Assembly (NCBI RefSeq): GCF_000691165.1
Contig: NZ_ASJD01000002.1
Location: forward strand, 372,001 to 436,000
Direction of reading: 5' to 3'
Source: Bacillus safensis FO-36b
Lineage (GTDB): Bacteria; Bacillota; Bacilli; Bacillales; Bacillaceae
DNA: 64,000 bases
Shown here: piece after piece, positions 23,379 through 34,907 of the stretch
How the letters are laid out: every line of letters starts with the position of its first letter
Position numbering within the stretch: position 1 is the stretch's first letter
Made by a program: the position numbers and the translations under genes
Notes under the pieces: generated by a model
The model's database searches: none
The model's input: the letters and a program-made list of their open reading frames with translations, nothing else
What the model was told of the DNA's origin: nothing

Positions 23379-23859
23379 GTGAGGATTGGTAGTCAGAAGG
23401 GTATAGTCTCCCATCCCAATCTCGGCTGATTTTTAAACCAGATTCTGTTTTGATGACAGTCATGGCTCCTTTTTTCTCGATTTCTTTTTTGACTTTTCCT
23501 TTTTGATCGATAAATTGGATCACCATTTCATAGTTAAATTCAATTCTGTCATCGCTTTCATCTGAAGGCGTAAACGTAATTTTCTTCAGCTTGATTTGAC
23601 AATCTTGATCCTTTGCCGCTTCTAATATGCTCGGGAACATGCTGTCTTGTGTATATTCTTGATATTCATGTTCGGTTAAATAAACCTTCAGCTTCTCTTT
23701 CATGTCAGATAGGTCATCCGTTCGATTCACTGTGTATTGTGCTTTTTTATAGCTTTCTCCAAATGCTGCTGCCTCTTTTTTAAAGCTCGGTTTACCACAA
23801 GCACTCACAATCAATAGTACACTGACGATGACCAACACCATCGCATACCTTTTGTTCAC
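23362..23859 (-). CDS. Putative lipoprotein of unknown function
   Basis: 165 residues. The signal peptide ends in a lipobox (LLIVSACG) with the lipidation cysteine at residue 21, so the protein should be anchored on the outside of the membrane. The mature part is charged, with DDLSDMKEKLKVYLTEHEYQEY near residue 48 and a beta-rich C-terminal half (FNYEMVIQFIDQKGKVKKEI). I do not recognise a family. It takes the position of ywkF in B. subtilis (between prmC and spoIIR); whether it is an orthologue needs an alignment. Confidence 0.75.
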   Translation of the reverse strand: MNKRYAMVLVIVSVLLIVSACGKPSFKKEAAAFGESYKKAQYTVNRTDDLSDMKEKLKVYLTEHEYQEYTQDSMFPSILEAAKDQDCQIKLKKITFTPSDESDDRIEFNYEMVIQFIDQKGKVKKEIEKKGAMTVIKTESGLKISRDWDGRLYPSDYQSSLKSRS

Positions 23860-23965
23860 ACCATTCGCTCCTTCAAAACAAATTTATGTAAAAAATCATG
23901 ATCAGAATGTTCATTCTTCTATATATACGTTTCTCTTTTACCATAAGTTTCATCTTTACATAATA

Positions 23966-23993
23966 AAATAGTCCGGCTTTCTTCAGCCGGACT
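23966..23993 (-). terminator. prmC terminator, overlapping its stop codon
   Basis: On the minus strand AGTCCGGC and GCCGGACT pair around TGAAGAAA; the TGA in this loop is the prmC stop. ATTTTATT follows. Confidence 0.85.
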
Positions 23994-24867
23994 TTCCGTT
24001 TTGAATGTGTGCACAAACAGCTCGATCTTTTCCGTTAATATCTTTGACGATACAGACATCCGCTTTAGGAAATGCCTGCTCAAGAAGCGCTGTGACATCT
24101 TGACCTTGCGTATGTCCAATTTCAAAGACAACAACTGCCTGATCACTCAGCACGCTGGGAAGATCATGAACGAGGCGCTGATAAAACCACAAGCCATCAC
24201 GTCCGTCTGTCAGCGCATTCACCGGCTCATGCTTTGTCACAACCTCAGACAAACTGTCCATTTCTTCCGCCGCAATGTAGGGTGGATTGGAAATAAATAC
24301 GTCCACTTTCATGCCTTGAGCTATAACCGGTTCAAGCAAATCTCCATGTAAAAAATGAACGTCTGCACCGAGCGCTTGTTGATTCCGTTTTGCTACCGCA
24401 AGTGCTTCTTGCGAGATATCAGTCGCTGTGACAGATAGTGATTTTTTTTCAAGAGCCAGCGTAATCGCAATGGCCCCGCTTCCTGTGCCAACGTCAACTG
24501 CTTTGAGCGGCTGATCGGGCGGGAAAACGTCACCTACTAAATGGAGCGCCGCCAAAACAACTTCTTCCGTTTCAGGACGAGGGATGAGAACATGCTTGTT
24601 CACCTCGAAAGGACGTCCGTAAAAGAATTCAACTCCCGTTAAATGCTGAACAGGAACACCCGCCTTGTGCTGCGTCACAAATTTGCTGAACAGGTGATCT
24701 TGCTCCTCAGGCAGCGAATCATGAAAACGTGCAAGAAGCTCACTTCTGCTCCAGCCAAGTACATGCATCAAAAGAAGCTCTGCTGCATTTTGGTCTCTTC
24801 CAGCTTCCGTTAACAAAGAAGAAGCCCATTTAAGGGCTTCAAAAATTGTTCGCTCTTTATTTTGCAT
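23983..24867 (-). CDS. prmC: Release factor glutamine methyltransferase
   Basis: 294 residues. Methylates the GGQ glutamine of release factors using SAM. N-terminal helical recognition domain (about 1-85), SAM site [16 protein letters not shown] and the catalytic NPPY in [12 protein letters not shown]. It overlaps the end of prfA by 11 bp, pairing the enzyme with its substrate RF1 in one transcript. Confidence 0.95.
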   Translation of the reverse strand: MQNKERTIFEALKWASSLLTEAGRDQNAAELLLMHVLGWSRSELLARFHDSLPEEQDHLFSKFVTQHKAGVPVQHLTGVEFFYGRPFEVNKHVLIPRPETEEVVLAALHLVGDVFPPDQPLKAVDVGTGSGAIAITLALEKKSLSVTATDISQEALAVAKRNQQALGADVHFLHGDLLEPVIAQGMKVDVFISNPPYIAAEEMDSLSEVVTKHEPVNALTDGRDGLWFYQRLVHDLPSVLSDQAVVVFEIGHTQGQDVTALLEQAFPKADVCIVKDINGKDRAVCAHIQNGKSG

Positions 24868-25924
24868 TTTGAAGCTTTCTTGCTTGGTCTTCCATAATTA
24901 ATGCATCAATGACCTCGTCAAGTTTTCCTTCTAAAATTTGATCAAGCTTTTGAATCGTCAACCCGATACGGTGATCTGTTACACGGTTTTGCGGGAAGTT
25001 GTACGTACGGATACGCTCTGAACGATCCCCTGTTCCAACCGCAGATTTACGCGTTTGATCATATTCAGCCTGTGCTTCACGCTGGAATTTATCATAAATT
25101 CTCGCACGCAGTACTTTCATGGCTTTTTCTTTGTTTTTGATTTGCGACTTCTCATCCTGACAGGATACAACCACACCTGTTGGAAGGTGAGTTAATCGAA
25201 CTGCAGACATGGTCGTATTGACACTTTGTCCGCCAGGTCCGCTAGATGTGAAAGTATCTACACGGATGTCTTTTTCATGGATATCAATTTCTACTTCTTC
25301 AGCCTCAGGCAATACAGCAACTGTCGCTGTTGATGTATGAATTCGTCCGCCTGATTCCGTTTCCGGAACACGCTGCACGCGGTGTGCGCCGTTTTCAAAT
25401 TTCAGTTTGGAGTATGCGCCTTTCCCGCTGATCATAAAGATAATCTCTTTATAACCGCCTGTGCCTGTGACACTCGCTTCCATCACTTCCGTTTTCCAGC
25501 CTTGCATTTCAGCATAACGACTGTACATGCGGTAAAGGTTTCCGGCAAAAAGAGCAGCTTCTTCTCCACCCGCTGCACCACGAACCTCCACAATAACGTT
25601 TTTGTTGTCATTCGGATCTTTCGGGATCAGCAAGATTTTCAGCTCGTCTTCTAAACGTTCCGTTTCCTCTGTGAGCTCTGAAATTTCTTCTTTGACCATG
25701 TCGCGCATCTCGGCATCCAGCTTCTCTTCCAGCATTGCTTTCGCGTCATTCAGCTGGTCGTATGCCGCACGATATTGTCTATATACCTCAACAGTTTCTT
25801 GAATATCGGATTGCTCCTTTGAATATTCACGAAGCTTCGTAGGGTCGTTCACCACTTCAGGGTCACTTAAATATTCATTTAGCTTTTCATAGCGTTCTTC
25901 AATTGATTTTAAACGGTCTAACAT
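24857..25924 (-). CDS. prfA: Peptide chain release factor 1
   Basis: 355 residues from ATG 25924 ([15 protein letters not shown]), which follows AGAGGTGA. RF1 reads UAA and UAG: the stop-codon-recognition PxT motif is in [13 protein letters not shown]-type context and the peptidyl-tRNA hydrolysis motif is [12 protein letters not shown] (GGQ). Its N-terminal coiled-coil domain is complete. Followed by prmC, which modifies the GGQ glutamine. Confidence 0.97.
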   Translation of the reverse strand: MLDRLKSIEERYEKLNEYLSDPEVVNDPTKLREYSKEQSDIQETVEVYRQYRAAYDQLNDAKAMLEEKLDAEMRDMVKEEISELTEETERLEDELKILLIPKDPNDNKNVIVEVRGAAGGEEAALFAGNLYRMYSRYAEMQGWKTEVMEASVTGTGGYKEIIFMISGKGAYSKLKFENGAHRVQRVPETESGGRIHTSTATVAVLPEAEEVEIDIHEKDIRVDTFTSSGPGGQSVNTTMSAVRLTHLPTGVVVSCQDEKSQIKNKEKAMKVLRARIYDKFQREAQAEYDQTRKSAVGTGDRSERIRTYNFPQNRVTDHRIGLTIQKLDQILEGKLDEVIDALIMEDQARKLQNAK

Positions 25925-26134
25925 GGTCTTCACCTCTGTTTTGTGCGTAACAGTCTAATTATAGTATAGCGGGGTATGACAGTCAAAAAAATTTCCAAAA
26001 CAATTGATTTCCTGCAATTTTTCGCTAGAAAACACGATCTTTGGCGATTGGTTACTTGTTTTGTCTAACGTGAAGGAACAGGTCCTCCTTAAAGAGAATG
26101 GTACTTGTAATTGAAAAAAGGGAGGGCATTTGGT

Positions 26135-26683
26135 TTGAATACAAATGAGGTTGCAAAGGAAATTGGTGTTTCTTCAAAGACGATTCAGCGTTGGGTCAAA
26201 CAGCTCAACATCCCTGTCGCCCGGAATGAACTTGGACATTATGAATTTCATGAAGACATTGTACAGCTGCTCAAAGAGGTCAAACACCAGATGAGTGAAG
26301 GTGTAATCCTCCAAGACATTCAACTGCCAATCCATAAGGAAACCGTCCGTCAATCAGCACCTGCTGCCCAAACTGATGTCTCCATACAACGGATTGAAGC
26401 ATTAGAAAAACAGGTGAAAGAGCTTATTCAGCAGCAATTACACGTCAATGATGCAGAAGACCGCCTGCAAGAGCTTGAACGGAAATTGGCTAAAAAAGCA
26501 GATGAAGGTGTATCGTATCAGCTGCTTCAGCACCGCAGAGAAATTGAAGATTTATCCACTAAATTTGACCGCCTCACCGCAGCCTTGAAACAACCATCAC
26601 AAGTAGAAGAAAAAAAGGAAATTGCACACCCTGACATCAAAAAAAAGCGTGTACTCTTCCCTCTGTTTCATTCATTTCGTTAA
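26135..26683 (+). CDS. racA: Polar chromosome anchor RacA
   Basis: 182 residues from TTG 26135, which has AAGGGAGG 9 bases upstream and gives the family N-terminus MNTNEVAKEIGVS; a TTG at 26111 is upstream of that site. RacA remodels the chromosome into an axial filament and ties the origin region to the cell pole through DivIVA in early sporulation. A MerR-like helix-turn-helix (SSKTIQRWVKQL, RNELGHYEF) occupies residues 5-60, a coiled coil about 90-165, and a basic tail follows. Confidence 0.92.
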   Translation: MNTNEVAKEIGVSSKTIQRWVKQLNIPVARNELGHYEFHEDIVQLLKEVKHQMSEGVILQDIQLPIHKETVRQSAPAAQTDVSIQRIEALEKQVKELIQQQLHVNDAEDRLQELERKLAKKADEGVSYQLLQHRREIEDLSTKFDRLTAALKQPSQVEEKKEIAHPDIKKKRVLFPLFHSFR

Positions 26684-26711
26684 GAAAGGCTGCCTCGATA
26701 GGCAGCCTTTC
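26684..26711. terminator. Bidirectional terminator between racA and ywkB
   Basis: GAAAGGCTGCC and GGCAGCCTTTC are perfect 11-bp arms with a 6-nt loop, between the convergent racA and ywkB. Confidence 0.9.
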
Positions 26712-26718
26712 TACTATA

Positions 26719-27675
26719 TTATACGGTAAGTGCAATAATGATCGGTAATGTGATGAGTGACATGATGGCACTGATCACAAATGCGGATGCAGTTTCCGCC
26801 TCTTGTTTTTCAAATCGTGTTGCGATCATCGCTGCAACAGCTGAACCTGGGAAGGCAACAAGCAATACAGCTTTTGTAATTTCATCAGCCGAAAGACCCA
26901 TAAGAACGGCAATAAAATACATAAGTAATGGTTGTACAGCTACTTTTAGCAATGCAATACTGAAGGCTGGCAAGCTTAATTTAATTTTTCGGATACCAAC
27001 AGTGACACCGACTGCGAATAGCGCAACCCCTGATGTAACGCTGCCAATTTCCTCCAACATTTCATGTCCGATTGCAGGAAGTTTAAATCCTAAAAGAACA
27101 AGAATGATACTGGCTAACGGCGCAAGTGCAAGCGGCTCTGATAAACCGTGCAAAATTGCTTTTGTCGTCATTTTTAGGAAACTTTCGCCTTCTTTGGCTT
27201 TTCCTTTTGTTTTTTCACCGACAGTTGACACAATAATAGCAATTGGATCAAGCAATGCATTTACAACTATTCCGGTAATCGCAATCGGAATTGCGACTTC
27301 TTGAGCCCCAAATAAACTGCCCAATACCGGAATCCCCATAAATGCAAAGGTCGGTTGTGCTGAGTTTAATGAGAAAACAGAAGAATCTGTTAAATCATAT
27401 TTAAAAGCAAATTTTGTAACTAAAAGGATAATGATATAAAAACCAACGATTCCGAAAATCAATGCAACGAAAAATGGAATTTGACTATAGAATTTATCTT
27501 TTGGTGTTGACAGAATACTGGCGATAAAGTGCGCTGGTAAAGCATACTTTGTAACAAGTGTACTTACACCTTTTGCAGATTTAGCGTCATAGCTGCCGAA
27601 GTTCCCTGCGAACCAACCCAGCGCGATAACGAAAAAAATCGGTGCTAGGAGGATCAAAATATTTAAAAAGTCCAC
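26719..27675 (-). CDS. ywkB: AEC family transporter YwkB
   Basis: 318 residues, GTG start with GGAGGAAG upstream. Ten hydrophobic helices in two halves, typical of auxin efflux carrier (AEC) proteins. Family motifs include [21 protein letters not shown] and the C-terminal [25 protein letters not shown]. Bacterial relatives next to malic enzyme genes often carry malate or related dicarboxylates. It is downstream of maeA, so malate transport is a reasonable but untested guess. Confidence 0.88.
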   Translation of the reverse strand: MDFLNILILLAPIFFVIALGWFAGNFGSYDAKSAKGVSTLVTKYALPAHFIASILSTPKDKFYSQIPFFVALIFGIVGFYIIILLVTKFAFKYDLTDSSVFSLNSAQPTFAFMGIPVLGSLFGAQEVAIPIAITGIVVNALLDPIAIIVSTVGEKTKGKAKEGESFLKMTTKAILHGLSEPLALAPLASIILVLLGFKLPAIGHEMLEEIGSVTSGVALFAVGVTVGIRKIKLSLPAFSIALLKVAVQPLLMYFIAVLMGLSADEITKAVLLVAFPGSAVAAMIATRFEKQEAETASAFVISAIMSLITLPIIIALTV

Positions 27676-27719
27676 CTTACTCTTCCTCCTTAAATCCTTT
27701 ACGTGTTTCTTTTTTTATT

Positions 27720-27753
27720 GCGGCATTGCTTAAATTACCCGAAGCAATGCCGC
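27720..27753. repeat. Inverted repeat between maeA and ywkB
   Basis: GCGGCATTGCTT (27720-27731) and AAGCAATGCCGC (27742-27753) are perfect 12-bp arms with a 10-nt loop. On the minus strand the stem is followed by AATAAAAAAAG rather than T, so it is not a standard terminator; it could stop an exonuclease or reduce ywkB read-through. Confidence 0.6.
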
Positions 27754-27766
27754 GTTACACATTTTA

Positions 27767-29467
27767 TTATGCTCTTACAATTTTTTTATATTCAGGAATC
27801 CACATTGCGTCTTTCACAGCTTGTTCGATGTTATCAGGTGTTCTTCTAGCGACACCATCTTTAATTGCTGCTTTCGCTACTTCAACAGCCACATGAATTG
27901 ACACTTCTTGCAATTTATCAATACTTGGAAGAAGACCAGCACCTGGTTTCTCATGATCAACCATTTCAGCAATTGCATTCGCAGAAGCAACGAACATGCC
28001 TTTTGTGATGATTTTTGATTCTGTTACGATTGAACCAAGACCAAGTCCAGGGAAAACGAACGCATTGTTGGATTGTCCGATTTCATGTTCAATTCCGTTA
28101 TACTCAACGTTTTCGAACGGGCTTCCTGTTGCAACAAGCGCACGGCCGTCAGTCCATTTGAATAGATCCTCTGGCACAGCTTCAGCAAGCGGTGTTGGGT
28201 TAGACATTGGCATGATCACTGGACGCTCTGTATGAGCTGCCATTTCTTTAATGATTTCTTCAGTGAATGCGCCGCCTTGACCTGATGTACCGATAAGGAT
28301 CGTCGGCTTCACCCTGCGAACAGTTTCAGCAAATGAGATTTGTCCTTTTTCATCGCGTGCCCAGCCTTCTACTTCATCAGAAGTACGAAGGTATGGTTTT
28401 TGGAAATCAAGCACTTCATCTTCAAATTGATCTGTTAGCAATCCTCTGTAGTCTAATGTCCAGAATGCATTGTTTGCTTCTTCTTCTGTTAGACCTTCAA
28501 GAACCATTGTGTCACGCATTTGATCTGCAATTCCGATACCAGCTGATCCAGCTCCGAAGATGACAACACGGTGATCTTTCAATTCAGTACCAGTTTTCTT
28601 GACAGCTGCAAGAACACCCGCTAAAGTAATGGCACCAGTACCTTGAATATCATCGTTGAACGTTAAGATGTTATCGTTGTATTTTTTCATGATGTTACGC
28701 GCATTTTTGTTTCCAAGGTCTTCCCAGTGAAGCAATGCTTTCGGGAAGAATTTAAGTGCTGCTTTCACGTAAGCATCAATGAATTCTTCGTATTTTTCAC
28801 CTTGTACACGTTTGTGATGGTTCCCGATGTATAATGGATCATTCAATAATTTTTCATTGTTTGTTCCAACATCTAATACAACTGGAATCACGCGGCTAGG
28901 ATCAATACCTGCTGCAGCCGTGTAAACAGCTAATTTACCGATTGCGATATTGATACCACCAACACCCCAGTCACCAATTCCAAGAATACTCTCAGAGTCA
29001 GTTGCAACGATGAGGTCAATATCTCCAGCAGTTGCGTGCAAGTTTTCAAATGCTTTCTCGATTCCGTCAATATCGTCGATTGAAAGATAGACACCATGAG
29101 GTCTTCTGTATTCATGGCTGTATTCTTGAATCGCTTCACCAACAGTTGGTGTGTACACAACTGGAAGCATTTCACGAAGCTTTTCTGTTAGAAGCTTGTA
29201 GAACAATACTTCGTTACGGTTTTGCAAATCACTTAAGTATACGTTTTGACGAAGACGATCCGGCTGAGCTAGAAACTGCTTGTACGCTCTTTCTGCTTGC
29301 TGTTCTAAAGTTAGAACCGTTGGAGGTAGTAAGCCTTCTAGTCCAAGCTCTTGTCTTTCTTCTTCAGAGAAAGCAACGCCTTTGTTCAACGTTGGAATCG
29401 ATAATACATCTTTACCTGTCAAAGTGGTTTCGAGGTACCCTTCTTTTGTTTTCTTCACGTTGTTCAT
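27767..29467 (-). CDS. maeA: NAD-dependent malic enzyme
   Basis: 566 residues from ATG 29467 (TTG 29470 is in frame directly before). Decarboxylates malate to pyruvate with NAD+ reduction. Malic-enzyme motifs: [14 protein letters not shown], the substrate stretch [35 protein letters not shown] and the NAD-binding [16 protein letters not shown]. The final segment ends near YKKIVRA. In B. subtilis this enzyme (YwkA) is malate-inducible through the MalK-MalR system; no operator was identified here. Confidence 0.95.
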   Translation of the reverse strand: MNNVKKTKEGYLETTLTGKDVLSIPTLNKGVAFSEEERQELGLEGLLPPTVLTLEQQAERAYKQFLAQPDRLRQNVYLSDLQNRNEVLFYKLLTEKLREMLPVVYTPTVGEAIQEYSHEYRRPHGVYLSIDDIDGIEKAFENLHATAGDIDLIVATDSESILGIGDWGVGGINIAIGKLAVYTAAAGIDPSRVIPVVLDVGTNNEKLLNDPLYIGNHHKRVQGEKYEEFIDAYVKAALKFFPKALLHWEDLGNKNARNIMKKYNDNILTFNDDIQGTGAITLAGVLAAVKKTGTELKDHRVVIFGAGSAGIGIADQMRDTMVLEGLTEEEANNAFWTLDYRGLLTDQFEDEVLDFQKPYLRTSDEVEGWARDEKGQISFAETVRRVKPTILIGTSGQGGAFTEEIIKEMAAHTERPVIMPMSNPTPLAEAVPEDLFKWTDGRALVATGSPFENVEYNGIEHEIGQSNNAFVFPGLGLGSIVTESKIITKGMFVASANAIAEMVDHEKPGAGLLPSIDKLQEVSIHVAVEVAKAAIKDGVARRTPDNIEQAVKDAMWIPEYKKIVRA

Positions 29468-29522
29468 CAAAAACTACCCTCTTTCTAAAATATAAATAAA
29501 GTGAACTATTAATCCAAAGAAC

Positions 29523-29561
29523 GATTAAGGAGAAAAATCCTTAATCAAAAAAATTATGACA
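29523..29561 (-). promoter_or_regulatory. maeA leader: candidate extended -10 and hairpin
   Basis: On the minus strand TGTCATAAT (29553-29561) resembles an extended -10 promoter but lacks a good -35. Just downstream, GATTAAGGA and TCCTTAATC (29523-29546) form a 9-bp stem in the leader. Possible operator or RNA element; weak evidence. Confidence 0.3.
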
Positions 29562-29745
29562 AGAAATCGAACTTTTCGTTTAAATGCTTTACACTACAGT
29601 TAGTCATTTTATGCCTGCTTATGACAAAACGCAAGCGTTGAAAATTAGATAATTTAATCGTAGTGTTATTTAATTTATTTAAGTACAAATGATGGGTGTT
29701 CAGCCAAAATCTCGAAAAACGAAACACAGCGGCATTTGCTATTTT

Positions 29746-30348
29746 TTATTTGTCAAGTGTTGTACCAACATCAAGTCTTGGTACTTCATGGTGATGTCTG
29801 CATCGTGCTTCGTATGATTCCTGCGCACCTACTAAAATAATAGGATCATCATAGGATGCGGGTTTACCGTCGATCAAGCGTTGTGTTCTACTCGCTGGGG
29901 AGCCGCATACCGAACAAACTGCTTGAAGTTTTGTTACAAGCTCTGCACATGCCATTAAATGCGGAACAACACCAAATGGCTCTCCTCTGAAGTCTTGATC
30001 CAGGCCTGCAACAATGACTCGGTAGCCTTGGTCAGCCAATTGAGTGACAATGTCAATGATTGTCTCATCAAAAAATTGCACCTCATCAATGCCAATGACA
30101 TCGGTTCTTTCTGATATGTGCGTTATTATGTCTTTTGGTGAGGCTACTGCAATCCCATCTAATGATGAACCGTTATGTGACACAACTGAGCTTGTACTAT
30201 ATCGGTTATCAATTGCTGGTTTGAATATTTTTACTTCTTGTTTGGCAAAGGTGGCCCTTTTGGCTCTCCGAATCAATTCTTCCGACTTTCCAGAAAACAT
30301 ACTGCCGCAGATGACTTCAAGCCAACCGCTTTGTTTCATCACATACAT
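29746..30348 (-). CDS. tdk: Thymidine kinase
   Basis: 200 residues. Phosphorylates thymidine in salvage. P-loop [15 protein letters not shown] near residue 14, the Mg site DEVQFF, the lasso with a structural zinc site ([13 protein letters not shown] and CRHHHEVP), and the substrate loop [21 protein letters not shown] lies before the ATG. Located between maeA and rpmE. Confidence 0.96.
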   Translation of the reverse strand: MYVMKQSGWLEVICGSMFSGKSEELIRRAKRATFAKQEVKIFKPAIDNRYSTSSVVSHNGSSLDGIAVASPKDIITHISERTDVIGIDEVQFFDETIIDIVTQLADQGYRVIVAGLDQDFRGEPFGVVPHLMACAELVTKLQAVCSVCGSPASRTQRLIDGKPASYDDPIILVGAQESYEARCRHHHEVPRLDVGTTLDK

Positions 30349-30387
30349 AAGGTCTTCTCCCCCGTTTTAAAGTTCCATCAATCCACG

Positions 30388-30425
30388 TAAAAAAACAGGC
30401 AAGAACGGATTCCTGCCTGTTTATT
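30388..30425 (-). terminator. rpmE terminator
   Basis: On the minus strand AAACAGGCA and TGCCTGTTT pair around a 12-nt loop, followed by a T run. Confidence 0.85.
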
Positions 30426-30435
30426 GTATCTATTA

Positions 30436-30636
<201 letters not shown>

Positions 30637-30720
30637 CTACTGTCATCTCCTTCCGCCCTGAATCCAATTCGGAAACAGAGTTAATATCTCAGAAATAAAT
30701 TCTGAAACGCACATGATAAA

Positions 30721-30749
30721 ATTATAACAGTGTGAGTCTATGATTGCAA
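30721..30749 (-). promoter_or_regulatory. Promoter of rpmE
   Basis: On the minus strand TTGCAA (30744-30749), 17 bp, TATAAT (30721-30726), the -10 being extended by TGT. Confidence 0.8.
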
Positions 30750-30768
30750 ATGTATTTTTTCAGGGAAG

Positions 30769-32052
30769 CTATCTTCTTGATGCAGACATATTGGCTTGTT
30801 TCCATTCTTGCGTTAAAATATCGAAAAATTCTTGGTTTGTCTTTGTTTTTCTCATTTTGCGCATGAACTTCTCAGCGAAGTCAGGTGTATCTGACATCGA
30901 TTTTCTCATCGCCCATAAACGATCAAGATGCTCTTTTGGCACAAGCAGTTCTTCTTTTCTCGTACCAGAACGGCGAATGTCGATCGCAGGGAAAATTCTT
31001 CTTTCGGCCAAAGAACGGTCCAAATGAAGCTCCATGTTTCCAGTCCCTTTAAACTCCTCATAAATCACGTCATCCATACGTGATCCTGTATCAACAAGTG
31101 CAGTGGCTAAAATCGTCAAGCTTCCGCCTTCTTCAATGTTACGCGCAGCACCAAAGAATCGTTTTGGACGATGGAAAGCCGCAGGATCAATACCGCCTGA
31201 AAGCGTTCGGCCGCTTGGCGGAATCACAAGGTTGTATGCACGAGCAAGCCTTGTGATGCTGTCCATTAAGATGATGACATCTTTCTTATGTTCAACAAGA
31301 CGCATAGCACGCTCTAAGACAAGCTCTGCTACTTTAATGTGGTTTTCCGGTACTTCGTCAAAGGTTGAACTAACAACATCCCCTGCAACAGAACGTTCGA
31401 TATCTGTTACTTCTTCTGGGCGTTCGTCAATCAAAAGGACAATCAGCTCTGCCTCTGGGTGATTTTCAGAAATGCTGTTGGCAATTTCTTTAAGTAAAAT
31501 GGTTTTTCCAGCCTTAGGCGGTGCAACGATTAAACCACGCTGTCCAAATCCAACTGGCGCCATCATGTCCATAATTCTAGTAGACAGGTGATTAGGCTGT
31601 GTTTCAAGAATCATTTGGCGGTCAGGAAATAGCGGTGTGAGTGCAGGAAAGTGAACACGTTCCTTTGCTGATTCTGGGTCGTCCCCATTTACCGCTTCTA
31701 CATGAAGGAGGCCATAGTAGCGTTCATTTTCTTTTGGAGGTCGTACCTTTCCAGACACTTTATCTCCATTTCGTAAATCAAAGCGTCTGATTTGTGAAGC
31801 TGAAATATAAATGTCTTCAGAACTTGGGGAGTAGTTAATCGGTCTTAAGAAACCAAATCCCTCAGACTGAATAATTTCAAGAACCCCTTCCATAAATAAG
31901 AGATCCTCTTGCTCAGCGTTCGCCTTTAAGATGGCAAAAATTAATTCTTTTTTTGTTAGTTTGCTGTAATAAGAGATTTTGTATCGCTTTGCTAACTCAT
32001 ACAGCTCTTTTAATTTCATATTTTCCAAAGATGAAATCGAAACATCTTTCAA
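30769..32052 (-). CDS. rho: Transcription termination factor Rho
   Basis: 427 residues from TTG 32052 ([17 protein letters not shown]), which restores the B. subtilis length; the GTG pair upstream is in the weak ribosome-binding region. Hexameric RNA-dependent ATPase. N-terminal Rho-N domain and cold-shock-like RNA-binding domain (EGFGFLRP...[12 protein letters not shown]), then the P-loop [16 protein letters not shown], Walker [17 protein letters not shown] and the Q-loop region PSGRTLSGG. In B. subtilis Rho limits antisense transcription and affects the sporulation decision. Confidence 0.96.
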   Translation of the reverse strand: MKDVSISSLENMKLKELYELAKRYKISYYSKLTKKELIFAILKANAEQEDLLFMEGVLEIIQSEGFGFLRPINYSPSSEDIYISASQIRRFDLRNGDKVSGKVRPPKENERYYGLLHVEAVNGDDPESAKERVHFPALTPLFPDRQMILETQPNHLSTRIMDMMAPVGFGQRGLIVAPPKAGKTILLKEIANSISENHPEAELIVLLIDERPEEVTDIERSVAGDVVSSTFDEVPENHIKVAELVLERAMRLVEHKKDVIILMDSITRLARAYNLVIPPSGRTLSGGIDPAAFHRPKRFFGAARNIEEGGSLTILATALVDTGSRMDDVIYEEFKGTGNMELHLDRSLAERRIFPAIDIRRSGTRKEELLVPKEHLDRLWAMRKSMSDTPDFAEKFMRKMRKTKTNQEFFDILTQEWKQANMSASRR

Positions 32053-32417
32053 TATGGACACCACACTTTTCTAGTCAATGTATTTCTTTACAAATGCATG
32101 ACCATTGTATTTGATTAGCTTTTAATTCCGTTGTTGTTGGAATGACCTCGCTCTGATGGTAACGCTCCCACTCGTTTTATCGTGAAAGATAGGAACAATG
32201 TGAAATAGAGCTTTGTCAACATAGAGAAGGATAATGAGTATATCGTCATGATGCGGCAGTATTTAAACTTGTTGAAGCTTAAAAGAAGTAAATTCGCAGA
32301 AAATTTCGCAGCACTCTTTAGTTTTACCTCATTTGCAGAGAATATTCAACTTTTAAAAGAAAATGATATACATTTGACACCTATATGAAAAGCGGGTAAT
32401 GAATACCCGCTTTCAGA
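32053..32417. other. Intergenic region upstream of rho
   Basis: 365 bp without a gene. It holds the glpX terminator at one end and the rho leader. A TTGACA at 32214-32219 (minus) has no fitting -10 at 16-18 bp, and a weaker TTGAAT-17-TAAAAC pair lies further upstream, so the promoter is not assigned. A long leader fits the known autoregulation of rho. Confidence 0.5.
32386..32413 (-). terminator. glpX terminator-like hairpin
   Basis: AAAGCGGGTA and TACCCGCTTT pair perfectly around ATGAAT-like loop bases, 4 bp after the glpX stop. The T run on the minus strand is short (TTTTC). Confidence 0.65.
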
Positions 32418-33383
32418 TTACGGACGAATGACAAGATTCGGTTTTTTCTTTAAGCTGTGTCTGCCGTCTACGAAACGAACCGTACCTGATTTCGCACGCA
32501 TGACAACACTATGTGTTGTTCCAACAGAGCCTTTGAATTGAACACCTTTAAGCAATTCGCCGTCCGTTACACCTGTCGCTGCAAAAATGGCGTCATCTCC
32601 TTTTACGAGATCTTCCATTCTGAGGACTTTCCCAACATCCAGCCCCATTTTCTCACAGCGTCTGAGTTCTTCTTCACTTTGAGGAAGAAGCTTACCATGA
32701 ATTTCGCCACCAAGTGCCTTTAACGCAACAGCAGAAAGGACACCCTCAGGCGCTCCGCCTGAACCAAATAGAATATCAACACCTGTGTGATCAAATGCTG
32801 TATTAATGGCTCCTGCAACGTCACCATCGTCGATCAGTTTAATTCTTGCTCCTGCTTCTCTCAGTTCAGCAATAATTTTCTCATGTCTATCTCTGTTTAA
32901 AATCGTTGCAACCACATCTTCAATATCTTTGTTTTTTGCTTTTGCAACAGCGCGAAGATTATCAATGACAGGCGCTTCAATGTCGATGCAGCCTACCGCT
33001 TCTGGACCTACTGCGATCTTATCCATGTACATATCAGGTGCATTCAGCAGGTTGCCATGATCTGCAACTGCAATAACAGCTAAGGCATTCCAGCCGCCGC
33101 TTGCCACAATGTTTGTTCCTTCTAATGGATCAACAGCGACATCCACGCGAGGTCCATATCCGTTCCCAAGCTTTTCCCCAATATAAAGCATTGGTGCTTC
33201 GTCCATTTCTCCTTCGCCAATGACCACTGTCCCCTTCATCGGAATGGTGTCAAATACATCACGCATTGCACTTGTTGCAGCATCATCCGCTTCGTCCTTT
33301 AATCCTCTTCCCATCCAACGGGCAGATTTTAATGCAGCTGCTTCTGTCACCCGTACTAGTTCCATCGATAAACTTCTTTCCAT
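32418..33383 (-). CDS. glpX: Class II fructose-1,6-bisphosphatase
   Basis: 321 residues. Hydrolyses fructose 1,6-bisphosphate in gluconeogenesis. GlpX motifs: [29 protein letters not shown] (metal-binding acidic site) and [21 protein letters not shown]. Placed with murAZ, tal and fbaA in a carbon-metabolism group; the gap to murAZ is 32 bp. Confidence 0.95.
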   Translation of the reverse strand: MERSLSMELVRVTEAAALKSARWMGRGLKDEADDAATSAMRDVFDTIPMKGTVVIGEGEMDEAPMLYIGEKLGNGYGPRVDVAVDPLEGTNIVASGGWNALAVIAVADHGNLLNAPDMYMDKIAVGPEAVGCIDIEAPVIDNLRAVAKAKNKDIEDVVATILNRDRHEKIIAELREAGARIKLIDDGDVAGAINTAFDHTGVDILFGSGGAPEGVLSAVALKALGGEIHGKLLPQSEEELRRCEKMGLDVGKVLRMEDLVKGDDAIFAATGVTDGELLKGVQFKGSVGTTHSVVMRAKSGTVRFVDGRHSLKKKPNLVIRP

Positions 33384-33415
33384 TTTTGTCCAAATCTCCT
33401 CTCACAGTCAAAGCC

Positions 33416-34705
33416 TTATGAATTTTGAAGTTCTTCTATTTCTTGGTCATTCAGCTTTTCACGCCAGATGGTTGCACCCAAGCCTTCAAGCTTCTTCTCA
33501 AGCAAACTATATCCTCTGTCTATATGTTCAAGCCCTGTGATTTCGGTCACACCGTCTGCCATTAACCCTGCGACAACAAGACAAGCGCCTGCACGCAGAT
33601 CACTTGCTTTGACCTTTGCTCCTTGGAGCTGCGTTTGTCCGGTAATAATAGCAGATCTTCCTTCGACCTTCATGTTTGCACCCATTCGACGCAATTCGTC
33701 AATGTGCTTAAAGCGTGCTGAGTAGATCGTATCTGTGACCACACTCGTGCCTTTCGCTTTTGTTAACAGTGCCGTCATCGGCTGCTGAAGGTCAGTTGGA
33801 AAGCCCGGATACACAAGGGTTTTGATATCGACAGGCTTGAGTCCTTCGTTTCTGCCAACGATCAGCATCTGATCGTTGCTCGTTTCAATGGTGAACCCCA
33901 TTTCTCTAAGTTTCGCCGTAATTGATTCTAAATGAGTTGGGATCACATTATCAAGTACAACTTCATCTCCCATCGCTGCACCAGCTATTAAAAATGTTCC
34001 TGCTTCGATGCGGTCAGGGATGATTGAATGCTTACAGCCATGAAGAGATTCTACACCTTCGATTCGAATGACATCGGTACCCGCACCTTTGATTTTAGCT
34101 CCCATGCTTGCAAGCAGTGTCGCTACATCAATAATTTCGGGTTCCTTTGCAGCATTTTCAATCACGGTTTTTCCTTCAGCCAGTACGGCTGCCAGCATGA
34201 TGTTGATCGTCGCACCTACACTGACAACATCAAGATAAATCCGGGCTCCGACTAATTTTTCAGCACGCAAATAAATTGCACCCTGCTCGTTTGTCACCTC
34301 GGCTCCAAGTGCTTCAAAGCCTTTGATATGCTGATCGATCGGCCTAGGTCCTAAGTGGCATCCTCCTGGCAGTCCGATGACAGCCTGCTTAAATCTGCCC
34401 AGCATGGCGCCCATTAAATAATAGGATGCACGCAGTTTCTTCACTTTTCCATTAGGAAGCGGCATACTAATCATGGAAACAGGATTAACAACCATTTCAC
34501 CTTTTTCAAAAGTGACCTTTCCGCCAATTTCTTCTAACAGATCCCGTAATGTGTCGATATCTGATATATGCGGAAGGCCTTCAATGGTTACTGGAGAATC
34601 AGCGAGAATCGTGGCAGGAATCAGTGCCACAGCACTATTTTTCGCACCACTAATATGTACGGTCCCGCGCAAGGGATCACCGCCGGCAATGTTTAACTTT
34701 TCCAT
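33416..34705 (-). CDS. murAZ: UDP-N-acetylglucosamine 1-carboxyvinyltransferase MurAZ (second paralogue)
   Basis: 429 residues. Same reaction as MurAA. Catalytic C116 in [16 protein letters not shown], and the K22-N23 pair in GAKNSAV. In B. subtilis MurAA is essential and this paralogue is dispensable. ATG 34705 with AAGGGAGAC upstream. Co-oriented with glpX and tal. Confidence 0.95.
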   Translation of the reverse strand: MEKLNIAGGDPLRGTVHISGAKNSAVALIPATILADSPVTIEGLPHISDIDTLRDLLEEIGGKVTFEKGEMVVNPVSMISMPLPNGKVKKLRASYYLMGAMLGRFKQAVIGLPGGCHLGPRPIDQHIKGFEALGAEVTNEQGAIYLRAEKLVGARIYLDVVSVGATINIMLAAVLAEGKTVIENAAKEPEIIDVATLLASMGAKIKGAGTDVIRIEGVESLHGCKHSIIPDRIEAGTFLIAGAAMGDEVVLDNVIPTHLESITAKLREMGFTIETSNDQMLIVGRNEGLKPVDIKTLVYPGFPTDLQQPMTALLTKAKGTSVVTDTIYSARFKHIDELRRMGANMKVEGRSAIITGQTQLQGAKVKASDLRAGACLVVAGLMADGVTEITGLEHIDRGYSLLEKKLEGLGATIWREKLNDQEIEELQNS

Positions 34706-34907
34706 ATTTGTCTCCCTTCTTAAAGAAGATCACTGTTGGAGTTATACTGTTTGTGGATGTCGCGCTTTAAAAGGTCTTGTCCAAAATTTAGCCAATATCA
34801 AGAGAAAGAATACAGGTTAAACGAAATTTGTCGGAAGAAAAATAATCGAAGCTTTGCGAGGCTGTGATGTTCTCTTCTTTGCACAAAACATTTCTTAGCG
34901 TTTATAA

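Noticed and set aside
26738-27304. Plus-strand frame of 188 codons
   Set aside because: Antisense shadow of ywkB; composition follows the complement of membrane-helix codons and there is no start site.
27720-27753. maeA-ywkB inverted repeat as a Rho-independent terminator
   Set aside because: The stem is followed by A, not T, on the transcribed strand; reported as a repeat only.
32214-32219. TTGACA upstream of rho on the minus strand
   Set aside because: No acceptable -10 hexamer at 16-18 bp.
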